A stretch of DNA of 48,646 bases from Bacteroidales bacterium (GCA_016282015.1 JAEEJS010000069.1:1-48646); one strand, 5' to 3'; counted from the first letter of the stretch, positions 17,490 through 25,010 are shown. Translations and numbers: made by a program. Notes: generated by a model not told the origin, from the letters alone.

Positions 17490-19562
17490 ATGAAAAAGTT
17501 TTTGTTACCTATCGCATTGATTATGTTAATGTTACATTCATGCGGCGATACCAAGCAGCCTAAGGCTCCGGTACGCGAGAAAATCAAACTACAATCAGAT
17601 GTATTAACCCCCGAAGTGCTTTGGAGCATGGGTAGAATTGGCGAATTTTCAGTTTCCGCCGACGGTCATACTGTGGTCTACAGTGTCACCGACTACTATG
17701 TCGACCAAAACAAAGGCTTTTCAAGGATTTACATCATGGATGCCAACGGCGGCAACCTCAAATGCCTCACCAAAGGCAAAAACAGCGAGTACAGCCCGGT
17801 CTTCACCCCTTCCGGCTCAATCGCTTACATGACAGCCAAGAGCGGCGACATGCAGCTGTGGGAAATGGACATTCAGGGCCAGAGCCGCAAACAGATCACC
17901 AATATAAAAGACGGCATCACAGGTTTCAAATACAGCCCGGACGGCAGCCATATAGTTTATTCAGCTGAAGTTAAGATTAAAGAAACCGTGGCCGACATCT
18001 ATCCAGATCTTCAGCTCTCATCAGGCAGAATCAACAACGACCTGATGTACCGCCATTGGGACCAGTGGGTTGACACTTACAGCCATCTGTTCATAGCCCC
18101 TATAGGCAAAGACATGATTACTGAAGGTTTGGACGTTCTTCAGGGAGAGCCCTGGGAATCGCCAGTCAGACCTTGGGGTGGCATGGAACAGGTTGGCTGG
18201 ACCGAAGACAGCCGCGCACTGCTTTACTGCTGCCGCAAAAAGGTGGGCATTGAGTATGCAACATCCACAAACACAAATATTTACAGATATGATTTAGCCT
18301 CAGCCCAGACTGCAAACCTTACCGAAGACATGATGGGTTACGACCTCAACCTCAGCGTGGCCCCAACTGGCAACAAGATTGCCTGGGAAAGCATGGAACG
18401 CGACGGTTACGAGGCCGACAAGCAGCGTTTGTTTGTGATGGACATGGCCACAGGCGAAAAGCACGACTACACCACAGGTTTCGACCAGAACGCCACGACT
18501 CTGACATGGTCGGCCGACGGCACTAAGATTTATTTCATCAGCGACATTCACGCCACCGAGCAGATTTACGAGCTGAACCTCAACACCGGTTCCATCCGCA
18601 AAATCACCTCAGGCAAACACAACTTTGTCTCACTTGCTGTGGCAGGCGACAAACTCATTGGCGGTCTGCAATCGATGAGTCATCCTACAGAGCTCTTCGC
18701 CATCGATCCAAAGAGCGGCGAGTTCAAACAAATCTCACACGTCAACGACAACATTTTCAATCAGTTGACCACTGGTGATGTAGAGGAAAGATGGATTAAG
18801 ACCACCGACAACAAAATGATGTTGACCTGGATTATCTATCCGCCTCATTTCGACAAAAACAAAAAATACCCCACCCTGCTTTATTGCGAGGGCGGCCCGC
18901 AGAGCACAGTCAGCCAGTTCTGGTCGTACCGCTGGAACTTCCAGCAGATGGCAGCCAACGGCTATATTGTCGTGGCTCCGAACAGACGCGGACTTCCGGG
19001 CTTCGGACAGGAATGGAACGAGGCAATCAGCGGCGACTACGGCGGACAGTGCATGAAAGACTATCTCTCAGCCATCGACGCCATGGCTAAAGAGCCATTT
19101 GTCGATGCCGACAAGCTCGGCGCTGTTGGCGCCAGCTTTGGCGGTTTCTCGGTATTCTGGCTTGCCGGCCATCATGAAGGCCGCTTCAAAGCCCTCATCG
19201 CCCACGACGGAATGTTCAACTTAGACGCCCAATACCTCGAAACCGAAGAGTTGTGGTTCGTCAACTGGGATCTGGGTGGCCCATACTGGGATAAAGATAA
19301 CCCTGTGGTTCAGTGGTCATACTCCAACTCACCTCACCTGTTCGTCGACAAATGGACAGCTCCTATACTTGTGATTCACGGAGGTTTGGACTACCGTATC
19401 TGCTTCACACAAGGCATGCAGGCCTACAACGCAGCTGTTCTGCGCGGCATTCCTGCAGAATTCCTATACTTCCCGGATGAAAACCACTGGGTGTTGAAGC
19501 CTCAGAACGGTATACTGTGGCAGCGCAGATTCAAGAATTGGCTTGATACCTATCTGAAATAG
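17490..19562 (+). CDS. S9 family dipeptidyl-peptidase lipoprotein (DPP5-like)
   Basis: The 690-residue product has a lipoprotein signal with L-H-S-C, Cys18 being the acylated residue, so it is membrane-anchored in the envelope. Residues ~45-420 form a seven-bladed propeller with TolB-like repeats (Y-S-P-D-G-S, W-S-A-D-G-T). The C-terminal alpha/beta hydrolase has the catalytic triad Ser549 (G-A-S-F-G-G), Asp634 (H-G-G-L-D-Y-R) and His666 (D-E-N-H-W-V), with the spacing of S9C peptidases such as the DPP5 of Porphyromonas gingivalis. Those enzymes remove dipeptides with hydrophobic P1 residues and feed asaccharolytic growth. The W-V-L-K-P-Q-N tail is typical of the group. Function is well supported; specificity is inferred. 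Confidence 0.9.
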   Translation: MKKFLLPIALIMLMLHSCGDTKQPKAPVREKIKLQSDVLTPEVLWSMGRIGEFSVSADGHTVVYSVTDYYVDQNKGFSRIYIMDANGGNLKCLTKGKNSEYSPVFTPSGSIAYMTAKSGDMQLWEMDIQGQSRKQITNIKDGITGFKYSPDGSHIVYSAEVKIKETVADIYPDLQLSSGRINNDLMYRHWDQWVDTYSHLFIAPIGKDMITEGLDVLQGEPWESPVRPWGGMEQVGWTEDSRALLYCCRKKVGIEYATSTNTNIYRYDLASAQTANLTEDMMGYDLNLSVAPTGNKIAWESMERDGYEADKQRLFVMDMATGEKHDYTTGFDQNATTLTWSADGTKIYFISDIHATEQIYELNLNTGSIRKITSGKHNFVSLAVAGDKLIGGLQSMSHPTELFAIDPKSGEFKQISHVNDNIFNQLTTGDVEERWIKTTDNKMMLTWIIYPPHFDKNKKYPTLLYCEGGPQSTVSQFWSYRWNFQQMAANGYIVVAPNRRGLPGFGQEWNEAISGDYGGQCMKDYLSAIDAMAKEPFVDADKLGAVGASFGGFSVFWLAGHHEGRFKALIAHDGMFNLDAQYLETEELWFVNWDLGGPYWDKDNPVVQWSYSNSPHLFVDKWTAPILVIHGGLDYRICFTQGMQAYNAAVLRGIPAEFLYFPDENHWVLKPQNGILWQRRFKNWLDTYLK

Positions 19563-19563
19563 T

Positions 19564-19634
19564 TTTTAGTTTTTAGTCTTTAGTCGTTAGTGGTTCCCGG
19601 CTAACGGCTAATGGCTAATGGCTAACGGCTAAAA
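19564..19634 (+). repeat. Heptamer-period inverted repeat, locus A
   Basis: After the peptidase stop, TAG recurs every 7 bases (19567, 19574, 19581, 19588) in units like TCTTTAG and TCGTTAG. After a short spacer, CTAA recurs every 7 bases (19601, 19608, 19615, 19622, 19629) in units CTAACGG and CTAATGG. The two halves are complementary if G-U pairs are allowed, so the transcript can fold back. The same heptad theme occurs at 22971-23012 and 47484-47558. Confidence 0.8.
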
Positions 19635-19669
19635 AAAAAGAACCGGTCGTTTGACCGGTTCTTTTTTTT
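19634..19669. terminator. Bidirectional rho-independent terminator
   Basis: Arms 19634-19648 and 19653-19667 (core GAACCGGTC/GACCGGTTC) pair around a GTTT loop, with A-runs before and T-runs after, so it works in both directions. It would end the DPP5-like transcript on the plus strand and the tRNA-Leu transcript on the minus strand. Confidence 0.88.
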
Positions 19670-19673
19670 ATCG

Positions 19674-19757
19674 TGCCCATGAGAAGACTCGAACTTCCAA
19701 GAGCGTCCGCTCACTACACCCTGAATGTAGCGTGTTTACCAATTTCACCACATGGGC
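19674..19757 (-). tRNA. tRNA-Leu (CAG)
   Basis: The minus strand folds as a class II tRNA: acceptor GCCCATG/CATGGGC, D-arm G-G-T-G-A-A-A-T-T-G-G-T, anticodon stem CTACA/TGTAG around loop TTCAGGG (anticodon CAG), a long variable arm, and T-loop TTCGAGT. The long variable arm confirms leucine identity. The 3' CCA is not encoded, because the bases after the discriminator A at 19674 do not read CCA. It is the second of two tandem Leu tRNAs, ending just before a terminator. Confidence 0.95.
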
Positions 19758-19772
19758 TTTGGGTGGAACTTT

Positions 19773-19859
19773 TGGTGCCCAGGACAAGAGTCGAACTTGC
19801 ACGACGCAATCGTCACTACCCCCTCAAAGTAGCGTGTCTACCAATTTCACCACCTGGGC
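19773..19859 (-). tRNA. tRNA-Leu (GAG)
   Basis: The minus strand folds as a class II tRNA: acceptor GCCCAGG/CCTGGGC, anticodon loop TTGAGGG (anticodon GAG), a long variable arm, and T-loop TTCGACT. The 3' CCA is encoded at 19775-19773, unlike its downstream neighbour. The tRNA body is 19776-19859. The two leucine tRNAs are probably transcribed together from the -7 element at 19893-19900. Confidence 0.95.
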
Positions 19860-19892
19860 AAGGGTCTGCGTTTTGATTTCTCAAAAGCGTTG

Positions 19893-19900
19893 CAAAATTA
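19893..19900 (-). promoter_or_regulatory. Probable -7 element of the tRNA-Leu transcript
   Basis: On the minus strand the bases read TAATTTTG, matching TAnnTTTG, and lie 33 bases upstream of the GAG tRNA. A possible TTTG lies at 19926-19923, 22 bases away. The AT-rich stretch from 19901 to 20045 holds no other recognisable feature. Confidence 0.5.
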
Positions 19901-20045
19901 CACGTTTTTTGAATACAAACCACAAATTTTTTAAAATTTTTTGATATTTATTTAATACGTTGATAATCATCAAAATACAAAGACCAAACATCTGCAACAT
20001 CAATCCATTTATTAAAGAAAGGAAACGCCGCATCGAAATTTTTTA

Positions 20046-20053
20046 TACTTTTG
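20046..20053 (+). promoter_or_regulatory. Probable -7 element for trmD
   Basis: TACTTTTG matches TAnnTTTG and lies 19 bases upstream of the trmD ATG. No TTTG is seen at the expected -33 distance, so support is partial. Confidence 0.45.
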
Positions 20054-20072
20054 CCCCGGCAAATCACAAAAA

Positions 20073-20765
20073 ATGAGAATAGATATCATCACCATATTTC
20101 CTGAAATGTTCGAAGGACCTTTCACCGAGTCAATAGTGAAACGCGCTGTGACCAAAGGCCTGGTCGACATTCACCTCCACAATCTGCGCGACTACAGCAC
20201 CGACAAACACCGCCGTGTGGACGACTACCCTTTCTCGGCAGGTGCCGGTATGGTCATGATGATTGAGCCCGTCGATAACTGCATCACACATCTGAAGTCG
20301 GAACGCGATTACGACGAGGTAATATACATGAGTCCTGACGGTGAGTTGCTGACACAGCCTGTAGTCAACCAACTCTCGATGAACGAAAACCTCATCATGC
20401 TTTGCGGACATTACAAAGGAATAGACGAGCGCATACGCGAGCATCTGGTCACCAAGGAAATCTCAATAGGCGATTACGTCCTTTCCGGCGGCGAACTGGC
20501 GGCGGCTGTGCTCACCGACAGTCTGGTGAGGTTGATTCCGGGCGCTTTGAGTGACGAAACTTCGGCACTTTCTGACTCTTTTCAGGACGGTTTGGTGTCG
20601 CCGCCGGTGTACACACGCCCTCGTGAATACAAAGGTTGGGAGGTTCCGGAGGTGCTTCTGTCGGGTAACGACGCCATTATAAACGAATGGAAATACCAGC
20701 AATCACTTGAAAGAACGAAGGAACGCCGCCCCGAGATGTACGAAAAAATAAAAAAAATAAAATAA
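20073..20765 (+). CDS. trmD: tRNA (guanine-N1)-methyltransferase
   Basis: The 230-residue SPOUT enzyme methylates G37 of tRNAs with S-adenosylmethionine, preventing +1 frameshifting. Family motifs are [13 protein letters not shown], the knot segments [24 protein letters not shown] and [12 protein letters not shown], and the C-terminal [14 protein letters not shown] with R-T-K-E-R-R-P-E. Its length is normal. rplS follows, as is common, but here with its own strong promoter between the genes. Confidence 0.97.
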   Translation: MRIDIITIFPEMFEGPFTESIVKRAVTKGLVDIHLHNLRDYSTDKHRRVDDYPFSAGAGMVMMIEPVDNCITHLKSERDYDEVIYMSPDGELLTQPVVNQLSMNENLIMLCGHYKGIDERIREHLVTKEISIGDYVLSGGELAAAVLTDSLVRLIPGALSDETSALSDSFQDGLVSPPVYTRPREYKGWEVPEVLLSGNDAIINEWKYQQSLERTKERRPEMYEKIKKIK

Positions 20766-20769
20766 ATGT

Positions 20770-20799
20770 TGGTGGTATCGAAAAGTTTTGTATTTTTGC
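20770..20799 (+). promoter_or_regulatory. Promoter of rplS
   Basis: TTG (20770-20772), a 19-base spacer and TATTTTTG (20792-20799) match the -33/-7 pattern. It lies immediately after the trmD stop and 45 bases before the rplS ATG, leaving a leader of about 40 bases. Confidence 0.65.
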
Positions 20800-20844
20800 A
20801 TGCTTTTTTAAGAGGATTAGAATAAGATAAAAAATACAACAGAA

Positions 20845-21207
20845 ATGAAAAACGCGTTAATCCAATTCGTTGAAGATCAAGTACAAGTGAAAGATTTTCC
20901 ACAGTTCAAGTCAGGTGATACCGTCACCGTAACTTATAAAATTGTTGAGGGAAACAAGGAACGTTTGCAGAAATTCCAGGGTGTAGTTCTGCAGCGCGCA
21001 GGCGAAGGCTGCCGTGCCACTTTCACCGTCAGAAAGATTTCCAACAACATCGGTGTTGAGAGAATATTCCCTATCGCCGATCCTATGATCGACAGCATCG
21101 AGGTGAACAAGAAGGGCGCCGTCCGCAGAGCTAGAATTTACTACCTCAGAGGACTCACCGGTAAGAAAGCCCGTATCAAGGAAATTCTCAAGAAGAAAGA
21201 AGACTAA
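20845..21207 (+). CDS. rplS: 50S ribosomal protein L19
   Basis: The 120-residue protein is of normal L19 length with clear family motifs: F-K-S-G-D-T-V-T-V near residue 22, E-G-N-K-E-R-L-Q-K-F-Q-G-V-V, F-T-V-R-K-I-S, G-V-E-R-I-F-P, and the C-terminal Y-Y-L-R-G-L-T-G-K-K-A-R-I-K-E. L19 lies at the 30S-50S interface. It has its own promoter (20770-20799) and ends in a strong terminator (21229-21264). Confidence 0.97.
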   Translation: MKNALIQFVEDQVQVKDFPQFKSGDTVTVTYKIVEGNKERLQKFQGVVLQRAGEGCRATFTVRKISNNIGVERIFPIADPMIDSIEVNKKGAVRRARIYYLRGLTGKKARIKEILKKKED

Positions 21208-21228
21208 GAAGTACTTGACAATCACAAA

Positions 21229-21264
21229 AATAACGTCGCGCTGCAGCACGACGTTATTTTTTTT
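21229..21264 (+). terminator. Rho-independent terminator of rplS
   Basis: Arms AATAACGTCG (21229-21238) and CGACGTTATT (21249-21258) pair perfectly around a ten-base loop and are followed by a T-run to 21264. It lies 21 bases after the rplS stop. Confidence 0.9.
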
Positions 21265-21289
21265 ATCTCCCTGAGGCTCCGCCCTATCT

Positions 21290-21331
21290 CCTACAAGCTT
21301 ATCCCAGTCTCTTACAAATTTATCCCAGTCT
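21290..21331 (-). repeat. 21-base tandem duplication across the rlmB stop
   Basis: Bases 21290-21310 and 21311-21331 match at 18 of 21 positions. Read on the minus strand, each copy encodes R-L-G followed by TAA, so the second copy is an untranslated duplicate of the rlmB 3' end. Confidence 0.75.
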
Positions 21332-22081
21332 CTGGCGAACCACTTCGAATGTGACTATGCCTGTGGCCACGCTGACATTGAGTGAATCTATGTCGCCCGG
21401 CATAGGAATGAGCAGATGGTCATCCACACGCTTGAGATATGCCTCGCTTATGCCGTCTTCCTCAGAGCCCATCATAATGGCGAGAGGTCCTGTAAGGTCG
21501 GCTTTCCACAACGACTGTTTGCCTTTTTCCGAAAAAGCCACCACCTTCAAGCCGCTGGCCTTCAGAAAATCTATGGTATCCTTGATATTCTCCACTCTGC
21601 ATACATTAATCAACGACAAAGCTCCGGCCGAAGTCTTCATGGCGTCGCCGTTGATAAGGGCGCTTCCGCGGGAAGGTATCACTATGGCATCCACTCCGGC
21701 AGCGTAGCAAGTACGGGCAATGGCGCCGAAGTTGCGCACATCTGTAACACGGTCCAGAATCACCACCAAAGGCATGCGACCCTCGTCATACACCATAGGA
21801 ACCACATTCTCTATGGTCTGATAAGAAATCGGGCACACAAAAGCCACTATTCCCTGATGATTCTTGCGGGTGAGGCGGTTCAGCTTCTCAATGGGGACAA
21901 ACTGCACAGGCACCTCGTGCTCGCGGGCGTAGTTAACTATCTCAGAAATCTGAGGCGAGCGCAGGCCCGACTGTACGAAAATTTTCTCCAGCTCCTTCCC
22001 TGCCTTGATGACCTCCTCTACGGGATGTACGCCGAAAACCATGTTGGAGTCTTCCTTTTTTGCGGTATTATGTTTAATCAT
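21320..22081 (-). CDS. rlmB: 23S rRNA 2'-O-methyltransferase, RlmB/TrmH family
   Basis: The product is a SpoU/TrmH-class SPOUT methyltransferase. The N-terminal substrate-binding domain starts with M-V-F-G-V-H-P-V-E-E-V. The catalytic domain has the three SpoU motifs: D-R-V-T-D-V-R-N-F-G-A-I-A-R-T, I-M-M-G-S-E-E-D-G-I-S, and I-P-M-P-G-D-I-D-S-L-N-V-S-V-A. RlmB methylates G2251 in E. coli 23S rRNA; TrmH tRNA methylation is the alternative. The frame is open from 22105, but a -7 element at 22121-22114 places the transcription start near 22108, so ATG at 22081 (253 residues) is preferred. It diverges from the TonB_C-repeat gene. Confidence 0.9.
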   Translation of the reverse strand: MIKHNTAKKEDSNMVFGVHPVEEVIKAGKELEKIFVQSGLRSPQISEIVNYAREHEVPVQFVPIEKLNRLTRKNHQGIVAFVCPISYQTIENVVPMVYDEGRMPLVVILDRVTDVRNFGAIARTCYAAGVDAIVIPSRGSALINGDAMKTSAGALSLINVCRVENIKDTIDFLKASGLKVVAFSEKGKQSLWKADLTGPLAIMMGSEEDGISEAYLKRVDDHLLIPMPGDIDSLNVSVATGIVTFEVVRQRLG

Positions 22082-22113
22082 AAATAATTCGACTAATTTC
22101 TTCAATTGGATTA

Positions 22114-22121
22114 CAAAATTA
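22114..22121 (-). promoter_or_regulatory. Probable -7 element of rlmB
   Basis: On the minus strand the bases read TAATTTTG, fitting TAnnTTTG. It lies 32 bases before the preferred start at 22081. No clear -33 partner is visible. Confidence 0.5.
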
Positions 22122-22127
22122 GAAAAT

Positions 22128-22160
22128 TTTGGAATATCATAAATATTTTTTGTACATTTG
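22128..22160 (+). promoter_or_regulatory. Promoter of the TonB_C-repeat gene
   Basis: TTTG (22128-22131), a 21-base spacer and TACATTTG (22153-22160) form a -33/-7 pair. They place transcription start near 22167 and decide for the ATG at 22184 over an in-frame ATG at 22106 that lies upstream of the promoter. Confidence 0.68.
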
Positions 22161-22183
22161 CAGTGCTAATCAAGAAACTAATT

Positions 22184-22975
22184 ATGAATAAACTTGCAAA
22201 AATAGTATTGACATTATTGATTATCACTCCATTTAGCTTAAACCTTGATGCTCAGACAAAGTCGCCGGAACCTGTTTCTGGCTTTGCTCTCACCAAAAAG
22301 ATAATCAACAACCATCTGAATTACCCGAAAGAAGCCTTGGACGCCAAAAAAGGCGGTAAAATTACAGTATATTATAAGGTAGACAAAGACGGCAACGCCA
22401 CCGGCTACAACGTTAAGGAGGCTTTCGACGAGCAGTGCGCCGCCGAAGCTGTCAGACTGGTGAAAATGATAGAATGGAATCCTGGACTTAAAGACGGCAA
22501 GCCGACAGCTTACGACGACTACTACACAGTCGACTTCTCTCCCAAGAGCTACAAGAAGGCCGAGGAGAAAAACCCGAGAGTGGTGCTGCCCGACCAAGGT
22601 CATCCTGCTCAAAAGAGCAACAACATCTACACTTTGAAAGAAGTCAGCAAAGCTCCATATCCGTATTTCGAAAATCCTGACGTCACTTTGGCTGCATATC
22701 TCCGCACAGAGCTCGTCTTCCCCGATCAGGCTAAACAGTTTGAGATTCAGGGCACCGTAAAGCTGAACTTTGTGGTGGAAACAGATGGCCGCGCCTCTAA
22801 CATAGTGGTTGAAAACAGCGTTGGCGGAGGTTGCGACAACGAGGCCATCCGTTTGCTGCAAAGTCTGGTTTGGACTCCGGGCGTCAAAAACGACAGCTTG
22901 GTGCGAACCAGAACCACACAGGATATAACGTTCCAGATTGGCGAAAGAAACTTTCATGACGGGAATAGATATTAG
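22184..22975 (+). CDS. Exported protein with two TonB C-terminal-type domains
   Basis: From the ATG at 22184 the product has 263 residues and a cleavable-looking signal peptide (through L-D-A-Q). It holds two similar domains of the TonB C-terminal type: the first around Y-P-K-E-A-L-D-A-K-K-G-G-K-I-T-V-Y-Y-K-V-D-K-D-G-N-A with A-V-R-L-V-K-M-I-E-W-N-P-G, and the second around F-P-D-Q-A-K-Q-F-E-I-Q-G-T-V-K-L-N-F-V-V with A-I-R-L-L-Q-S-L-V-W-T-P-G. It has no stable membrane anchor or proline-rich spacer and no exbBD nearby, so it is unlikely to be a classical energy transducer. Its stop codon lies in the first unit of the heptamer repeat at 22971. Confidence 0.8.
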   Translation: MNKLAKIVLTLLIITPFSLNLDAQTKSPEPVSGFALTKKIINNHLNYPKEALDAKKGGKITVYYKVDKDGNATGYNVKEAFDEQCAAEAVRLVKMIEWNPGLKDGKPTAYDDYYTVDFSPKSYKKAEEKNPRVVLPDQGHPAQKSNNIYTLKEVSKAPYPYFENPDVTLAAYLRTELVFPDQAKQFEIQGTVKLNFVVETDGRASNIVVENSVGGGCDNEAIRLLQSLVWTPGVKNDSLVRTRTTQDITFQIGERNFHDGNRY

Positions 22976-23012
22976 CTATTAGCTATTAGCTATTAGCCAT
23001 TAGCCATTAGCA
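22971..23012 (+). repeat. Six tandem copies of ATTAGCN, locus B
   Basis: Three ATTAGCT, two ATTAGCC and one ATTAGCA unit run without interruption at 7-base spacing. The stop codon of the preceding gene (22973-22975) is part of the first unit. Unlike loci A and C there is no inverted partner, so no hairpin is expected. Confidence 0.9.
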
Positions 23013-23042
23013 GAGAATATGTTTAACTTAAATTAATATAGT

Positions 23043-23990
23043 ATGAAAAAATTATTTTTACCTTTAGTTGCATTGCTGCTTTCGGTGAATGTGGCATATG
23101 CACAGGATGCTGAAACAGTGGCATCACCTTGGACACACGGCGGTAACGTCGGTTTCAACATGGCTCAGAGCCATTTTGACAACTGGTCGGCTGGCGGTCA
23201 GGACAATATCAACTTCCTCGGTTTGGCCAAGTACAACGTCAACTACAAGAAAGGCAACCACAAATGGGACAACAGCATTGATCTTCAGTTGGGTTACAGC
23301 TATTTCGATTTGAAAAAAAATCCTATCAAAACCGACGACCGTATCTTCCTGAGTTCTTTGTATGGTCACAATCTTTCGAGTGACAAGTGGTATGCTACAG
23401 CCGACTTCACATTCCAGAGCCAGTTTGCCAATGGTTACAACTACGCTGCCGACAGCACCAACCGCATTTCAGGTTTCATGGCTCCTGGTTACTTCACTTT
23501 AGGTATTGGTGTCCAGTGGGTTCCGAACGAGCACTTCAAAGTCAATATCTCTCCTCTCACATGCAAACTTATAGTCGTCAACGACCAGAAACTCGCTGAT
23601 GAAGGCGCATTTGGTGTCAAGAAAGCCCATTATGACGAAGAAACTGGAGAATTAATCAAACATGGTGAGAAGACCCGTTGGGAACTTGGTGCTCAGTTGA
23701 CAGCAGAGTTCAACTACGAGATTTTTGAAAATGTTACATTTAGCTCAAAACTCATCGCTTTCTATGACTATCTGCATAAATCATCTGATTTGAACGCACT
23801 TGACGAGAAATACACCTGCCCTGTTGTTTTCGACTGGGACAACGCTCTTGTCATGAAAGTCAACGACTGGTTGAGCTGCAACCTGACAGCACGTTTGGTT
23901 TATGATGAGGACATCAAACCTATCAGCGGTCCTACATTCCGCCAGTTCAAGGAAGTGTTGAGCATCGGCATTTCATATAAGATTCCGTAA
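23043..23990 (+). CDS. DUF3078 family outer-membrane protein
   Basis: The 315-residue product has a signal peptide (through A-Y-A-Q, about residue 21). The mature part looks like a beta barrel: alternating aromatic strands and a terminal strand ending S-I-G-I-S-Y-K-I-P. The opening W-T-H-G-G-N-V-G-F-N-M-A-Q-S and N-W-S-A-G-G-Q-D-N motifs are typical of DUF3078 proteins, which are found in Bacteroidota and have no established function. No promoter is visible in the 67 bases upstream, which hold the heptamer repeat, so it may depend on readthrough. The phosphodiesterase gene follows after 2 bases. Confidence 0.85.
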   Translation: MKKLFLPLVALLLSVNVAYAQDAETVASPWTHGGNVGFNMAQSHFDNWSAGGQDNINFLGLAKYNVNYKKGNHKWDNSIDLQLGYSYFDLKKNPIKTDDRIFLSSLYGHNLSSDKWYATADFTFQSQFANGYNYAADSTNRISGFMAPGYFTLGIGVQWVPNEHFKVNISPLTCKLIVVNDQKLADEGAFGVKKAHYDEETGELIKHGEKTRWELGAQLTAEFNYEIFENVTFSSKLIAFYDYLHKSSDLNALDEKYTCPVVFDWDNALVMKVNDWLSCNLTARLVYDEDIKPISGPTFRQFKEVLSIGISYKIP

Positions 23991-23992
23991 TC

Positions 23993-24487
23993 ATGACAAA
24001 AATAGGATTATTATCCGACACACACGGATGGCTCAATCCGAAAGTCTTTGAGTTTTTCAAAGACTGTGACGAAATATGGCATGTTGGTGACATCGGCTCG
24101 GCCGATGTCACCAATGCTTTGTCGGCATTCAAACCGCTTCGCGCGGTATACGGCAACATGGACGGACAGGACATCCGTCTGACCTACCCCAAAACCCAAA
24201 TTTTCACCGTCGAAGAAATGAAGGTGGTGATGACCCATATTGGCGGTTATCCCAACCATTACGAGCCGGGCATAAAAGAACTGCTAATCAAAGAGAAACC
24301 TGACATTTTCATCAGCGGTCACTCGCACATCCTCAAGGTGATGAACGACCACAGCCTCCACCTGCTCCACATCAACCCAGGAGCGGCCGGACAGACAGGT
24401 CCTCACAAAGTGATTACAATGGTGAGATTCCAAATAGACGGAAAGAATGCTTCCAACATGGAAGTCTACGAAAAATCCAGATACTAG
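23993..24487 (+). CDS. YfcE/MJ0936-type metallophosphoesterase
   Basis: The 164-residue cytoplasmic protein is a small calcineurin-like phosphoesterase. All metal motifs are present: L-L-S-D-T-H-G near the N-terminus, H-V-G-D-I-G-S, V-Y-G-N-M-D-G, M-T-H-I-G-G-Y, and I-S-G-H-S-H-I. YfcE-family enzymes hydrolyse phosphodiesters in vitro; the natural substrate is unknown. It starts 2 bases after the DUF3078 stop and its own stop overlaps the stop of the convergent DUF4293 gene by four bases. Confidence 0.92.
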   Translation: MTKIGLLSDTHGWLNPKVFEFFKDCDEIWHVGDIGSADVTNALSAFKPLRAVYGNMDGQDIRLTYPKTQIFTVEEMKVVMTHIGGYPNHYEPGIKELLIKEKPDIFISGHSHILKVMNDHSLHLLHINPGAAGQTGPHKVITMVRFQIDGKNASNMEVYEKSRY

Positions 24488-24972
24488 CGCAAACGGTCGA
24501 TTGACTTCAGCAGAGCTATATCCTTCTTGATTCCGCGAATGGCCAAAATCTGGAAAACCAAGTTTACCAGCGGAATGACTGTACCTATGAAATATGCAAC
24601 ATCAAATTGATAGGAATCACCCTCAACAGCGGCTATAACCTTCTGGATGTCTGCATCATAATACAAAAGCACCAAACCGATGAATACCACGTTGAAGAGC
24701 ATGTCGAGCTGGCAAAGTCTCACCTGCTGCTCGCGTTTCTTGAAACGAAATGCTGTATAGATAGGAGTTATGGTCATCAAAATCGTCAAAACTATGAGCG
24801 GCCAGGTGTAAGCCTTTGACAACGAAAGGTTTTCTATTGGGTTTTGTATTCCAAAGATAGTGAATTTCATAACATTACCATCGGCTACAAATGAAGCCAG
24901 AGGCATGAAAAACAACAATGCGCTGGCTATTGCCGATAAAAACATAAATACGGTCTGTTTTCTCTGAATCAT
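24484..24972 (-). CDS. DUF4293 family membrane protein
   Basis: From the ATG at 24972 the product has 162 residues and four predicted membrane helices, opening with M-I-Q-R-K-Q-T-V-F-M-F-L, the standard start of this Bacteroidota family. The frame is open back to 25140, but those codons lie beyond the promoter and rho's own leader, so the shorter start is chosen. DUF4293 has no known function. It is commonly found next to rho in Bacteroidota, as here, and diverges from it. Confidence 0.88.
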   Translation of the reverse strand: MIQRKQTVFMFLSAIASALLFFMPLASFVADGNVMKFTIFGIQNPIENLSLSKAYTWPLIVLTILMTITPIYTAFRFKKREQQVRLCQLDMLFNVVFIGLVLLYYDADIQKVIAAVEGDSYQFDVAYFIGTVIPLVNLVFQILAIRGIKKDIALLKSIDRLR

Positions 24973-24989
24973 ATTTCCAAAAATTTTTG

Positions 24990-24997
24990 CAAAAGTA
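24990..24997 (-). promoter_or_regulatory. Probable -7 element of the DUF4293 gene
   Basis: On the minus strand the bases read TACTTTTG, fitting TAnnTTTG, 17 bases before the ATG at 24972. No good -33 TTTG is seen. Confidence 0.5.
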
Positions 24998-25010
24998 ACA
25001 CTTTTTTTTG

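Noticed and set aside
19860..20045. A possible small RNA in the AT-rich gap between the tRNAs and trmD
   Set aside because: Apart from the -7 element of the tRNA transcript I see no stem, terminator or promoter that would support one.
22106..22183. Extended N-terminus of the TonB_C-repeat protein from an ATG at 22106
   Set aside because: The promoter at 22128-22160 lies after that ATG, and the signal peptide starts at the ATG at 22184.
22238..22957. A 239-codon open frame antisense to the TonB_C-repeat gene
   Set aside because: The plus-strand gene has a promoter, a signal peptide and two recognisable domains; the antisense frame has none.
22971..23012. Could the heptamer array be a CRISPR array
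   Set aside because: Units are 7 bases with no spacers and no cas genes nearby, so it is a simple tandem repeat.
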